Shown one piece after another: positions 63,192 to 64,000 of a stretch of DNA of 64,000 nucleotides (positions are counted from its first letter, which is position 1; the number at the start of each line of letters is the position of its first letter). The position numbers were made by a program, and so were the translations under genes. The stretch comes from Saprospiraceae bacterium. Lineage in GTDB: Bacteria > Bacteroidota > Bacteroidia > Chitinophagales > Saprospiraceae. The notes under the pieces were generated by a model. The model was not told the origin of the DNA, made no database searches, and worked only from the letters and a program-made list of their open reading frames with translations. The stretch lies in assembly GCA_013001595.1 (NCBI GenBank), contig JABDMH010000073.1:124001-188000 (forward strand). Reading direction: 5' to 3'.

Positions 63192-63199
63192 TATTTTTG
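63192..63199 (+). promoter_or_regulatory. Candidate -7 promoter element of rho
   Basis: The bases read TATTTTTG, a TAnnTTTG match. It would give rho an unusually long leader of about 150 bases, which could host autoregulation by Rho. It lies very near the leftward serS element, so the two promoters may overlap. Confidence 0.4.
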
Positions 63200-63351
63200 C
63201 TGCGCCAAAGGAAAGGAATACGTCTTTAAGCTCGCATCTTTTCTTGCAGTAGCCTTGAGCTTTTTCCTTTTGAATTTCTACCGAATTAAGTTTGACGACA
63301 CCGATTATTTTATAAATCATACGCAGATACAACTGCCAAAAATGATGAGAT

Positions 63352-64000
63352 ATGTATGATATTCTCCAGTTGAACGATATGCTCGTTCCTGAACTCAGAG
63401 ATGTAGCAGAGAAGCTAAATGTGAAGGGCTTTAAAAAACTGAACAAACAGGACCTAATCTATAAGATCCTGGATGAGCAGGCTTTAAAGCCAGAAGAGAC
63501 GAACGGGGCAACTGGTCAGTCTAAGCTTGAGCTCGATACCACGGTCAAAGAGCAAAAGGCAGATGAGAATCTTCCGAGTACGGGTGGCGAACGTGGAAGA
63601 AATACCAGATCTAAATCTCGAGCTCCCCGCAAGAGCAATATCAAAGAGCGCGAAAATCAAAAGCCGACAGAGCCGCAAGATAAGGATGGGCCGCGAAGAG
63701 GCGAGAAGGAGCGGCAAGCAGATGATTCCAATGATCAGGAAAAACGAGATCAGAAACCGAGTGGTGAAAGCGGCTCTCAGCAGAGGGACAAGAGACATCA
63801 GCGAAACGATCAGCATCCCAATCAGAAAAGCAATAATGGTAAGGATGATGAGCGCGATCATCGCCGGAAGAAAGAAGAAAAAAAACCTGCCTTTAGTGTG
63901 GAGTTGGATGGGGTGATTGAAGGAGAAGGCATCTTAGAAATGATGCCTGATGGGTATGGATTCCTACGTTCTTCAGATTACAACTACCTCACCTCACCCG
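63352..64000 (+). CDS. rho: Transcription termination factor Rho (5' part, runs off window)
   Basis: The ATG at 63352 opens a frame that continues past base 64000, giving 216 codons so far. The N-terminal Rho_N helix bundle ([22 protein letters not shown] and [15 protein letters not shown]) is followed by a highly charged, probably disordered insertion of about 120 residues rich in R, K, E, D, Q and N. The start of the cold-shock-like RNA-binding domain ([22 protein letters not shown]) comes last. Long insertions of this type are typical of Bacteroidota Rho and promote phase separation in some species. The RecA-like ATPase domain lies outside. Confidence 0.95.
   Translation, partial: MYDILQLNDMLVPELRDVAEKLNVKGFKKLNKQDLIYKILDEQALKPEETNGATGQSKLELDTTVKEQKADENLPSTGGERGRNTRSKSRAPRKSNIKERENQKPTEPQDKDGPRRGEKERQADDSNDQEKRDQKPSGESGSQQRDKRHQRNDQHPNQKSNNGKDDERDHRRKKEEKKPAFSVELDGVIEGEGILEMMPDGYGFLRSSDYNYLTSP

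Noticed and set aside
63484-63861. 125-codon minus-strand frame inside rho, rich in Leu and Ile, that looks like a membrane protein.
   Set aside because: It is the complement of the Arg/Lys/Glu-rich Rho insertion; such regions generate hydrophobic antisense frames. It has no promoter or own context.
1-64000. RNA genes, CRISPR arrays, prophage, insertion sequences or a defence island.
   Set aside because: I looked for tRNA-like T-arm motifs, repeat-spacer periodicity, transposase or integrase motifs and defence-type ATPase/nuclease genes in the gaps and reading frames and saw none.

Overview
The window is chromosomal DNA of a free-living Bacteroidota bacterium, probably from the Cytophagia/Saprospiria side of the phylum; class level is a guess. 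The phylum call rests on several linked traits: a MurF-alanine racemase fusion, a complete 2404-residue SprA (the type IX secretion translocon) beside ruvA, a T9SS plug-type protein (DUF5103), an RprX/RprY-like two-component pair, a Rho with a long charged insertion, and -7 promoter elements of the TAnnTTTG type. I found no rRNA, tRNA, CRISPR array, phage or intact insertion sequence. The region is core genome with a few accessory genes.

Layout. 1-6.4 kb (minus strand): two periplasmic foldase-type proteins, MurF-Alr, purD. 6.5-14.5 kb (plus): ruvA and sprA. 14.6-18.3 kb: a PDZ protein divergent from a histidine kinase/response regulator pair, then a DUF427 gene carrying an apparent one-base frameshift. 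18.3-26 kb: an esterase-like hydrolase, then a minus-strand run of TauE permease, methylmalonyl-CoA epimerase, GH109-like oxidoreductase, Xaa-Pro aminopeptidase, a coiled-coil protein and asd. 26.3-31.1 kb (plus): a lamin-tail surface protein, an EEP-fold membrane protein that seems to have lost its catalytic residues, a diacylglycerol kinase and a lipoprotein. 31.2-32.9 kb: pcm and tadA. 33.1-40.1 kb (plus): guaB, alkyladenine glycosylase, T9SS plug, TolC and HlyD-type efflux parts, a TIGR04282 glycosyltransferase. 40.2-47.8 kb (minus): a sigma factor with a TPR membrane partner, a class IV aminotransferase, gamma-glutamyltransferase, bacilliredoxin, a membrane pyrophosphatase and a nitroreductase. 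47.8-50.3 kb (plus): a DtxR/MntR regulator, a metal-binding protein and an ABC ATPase, but no permease. 50.2-57.2 kb (minus): a beta-CASP nuclease/lipoprotein/outer-membrane-protein operon, then a sigma/anti-sigma/DUF4097-like operon. 57.4-64 kb: gltX with a small conserved protein, a polysaccharide deacetylase, a YkvA protein, frr, a zinc peptidase, serS, and the start of rho.

How the genes fit together. SprA and the plug protein belong to one secretion machine although 20 kb apart. Two separate sigma-factor modules each control a membrane or surface partner. The non-coding DNA holds more signal than usual: a roughly 100-bp imperfect duplication links the asd promoter with the leader of the lamin-tail gene, a dispersed intergenic repeat occurs at 31.1 and 54.8 kb, and a roughly 165-bp long inverted repeat lies next to the second copy. 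I did not find a clear new multi-gene system. The best leads are the permease-less metal operon with a tail-anchored binding protein, the tyrosine-ladder protein under its own sigma factor, and the repeat-rich 54.5-55.0 kb gap.
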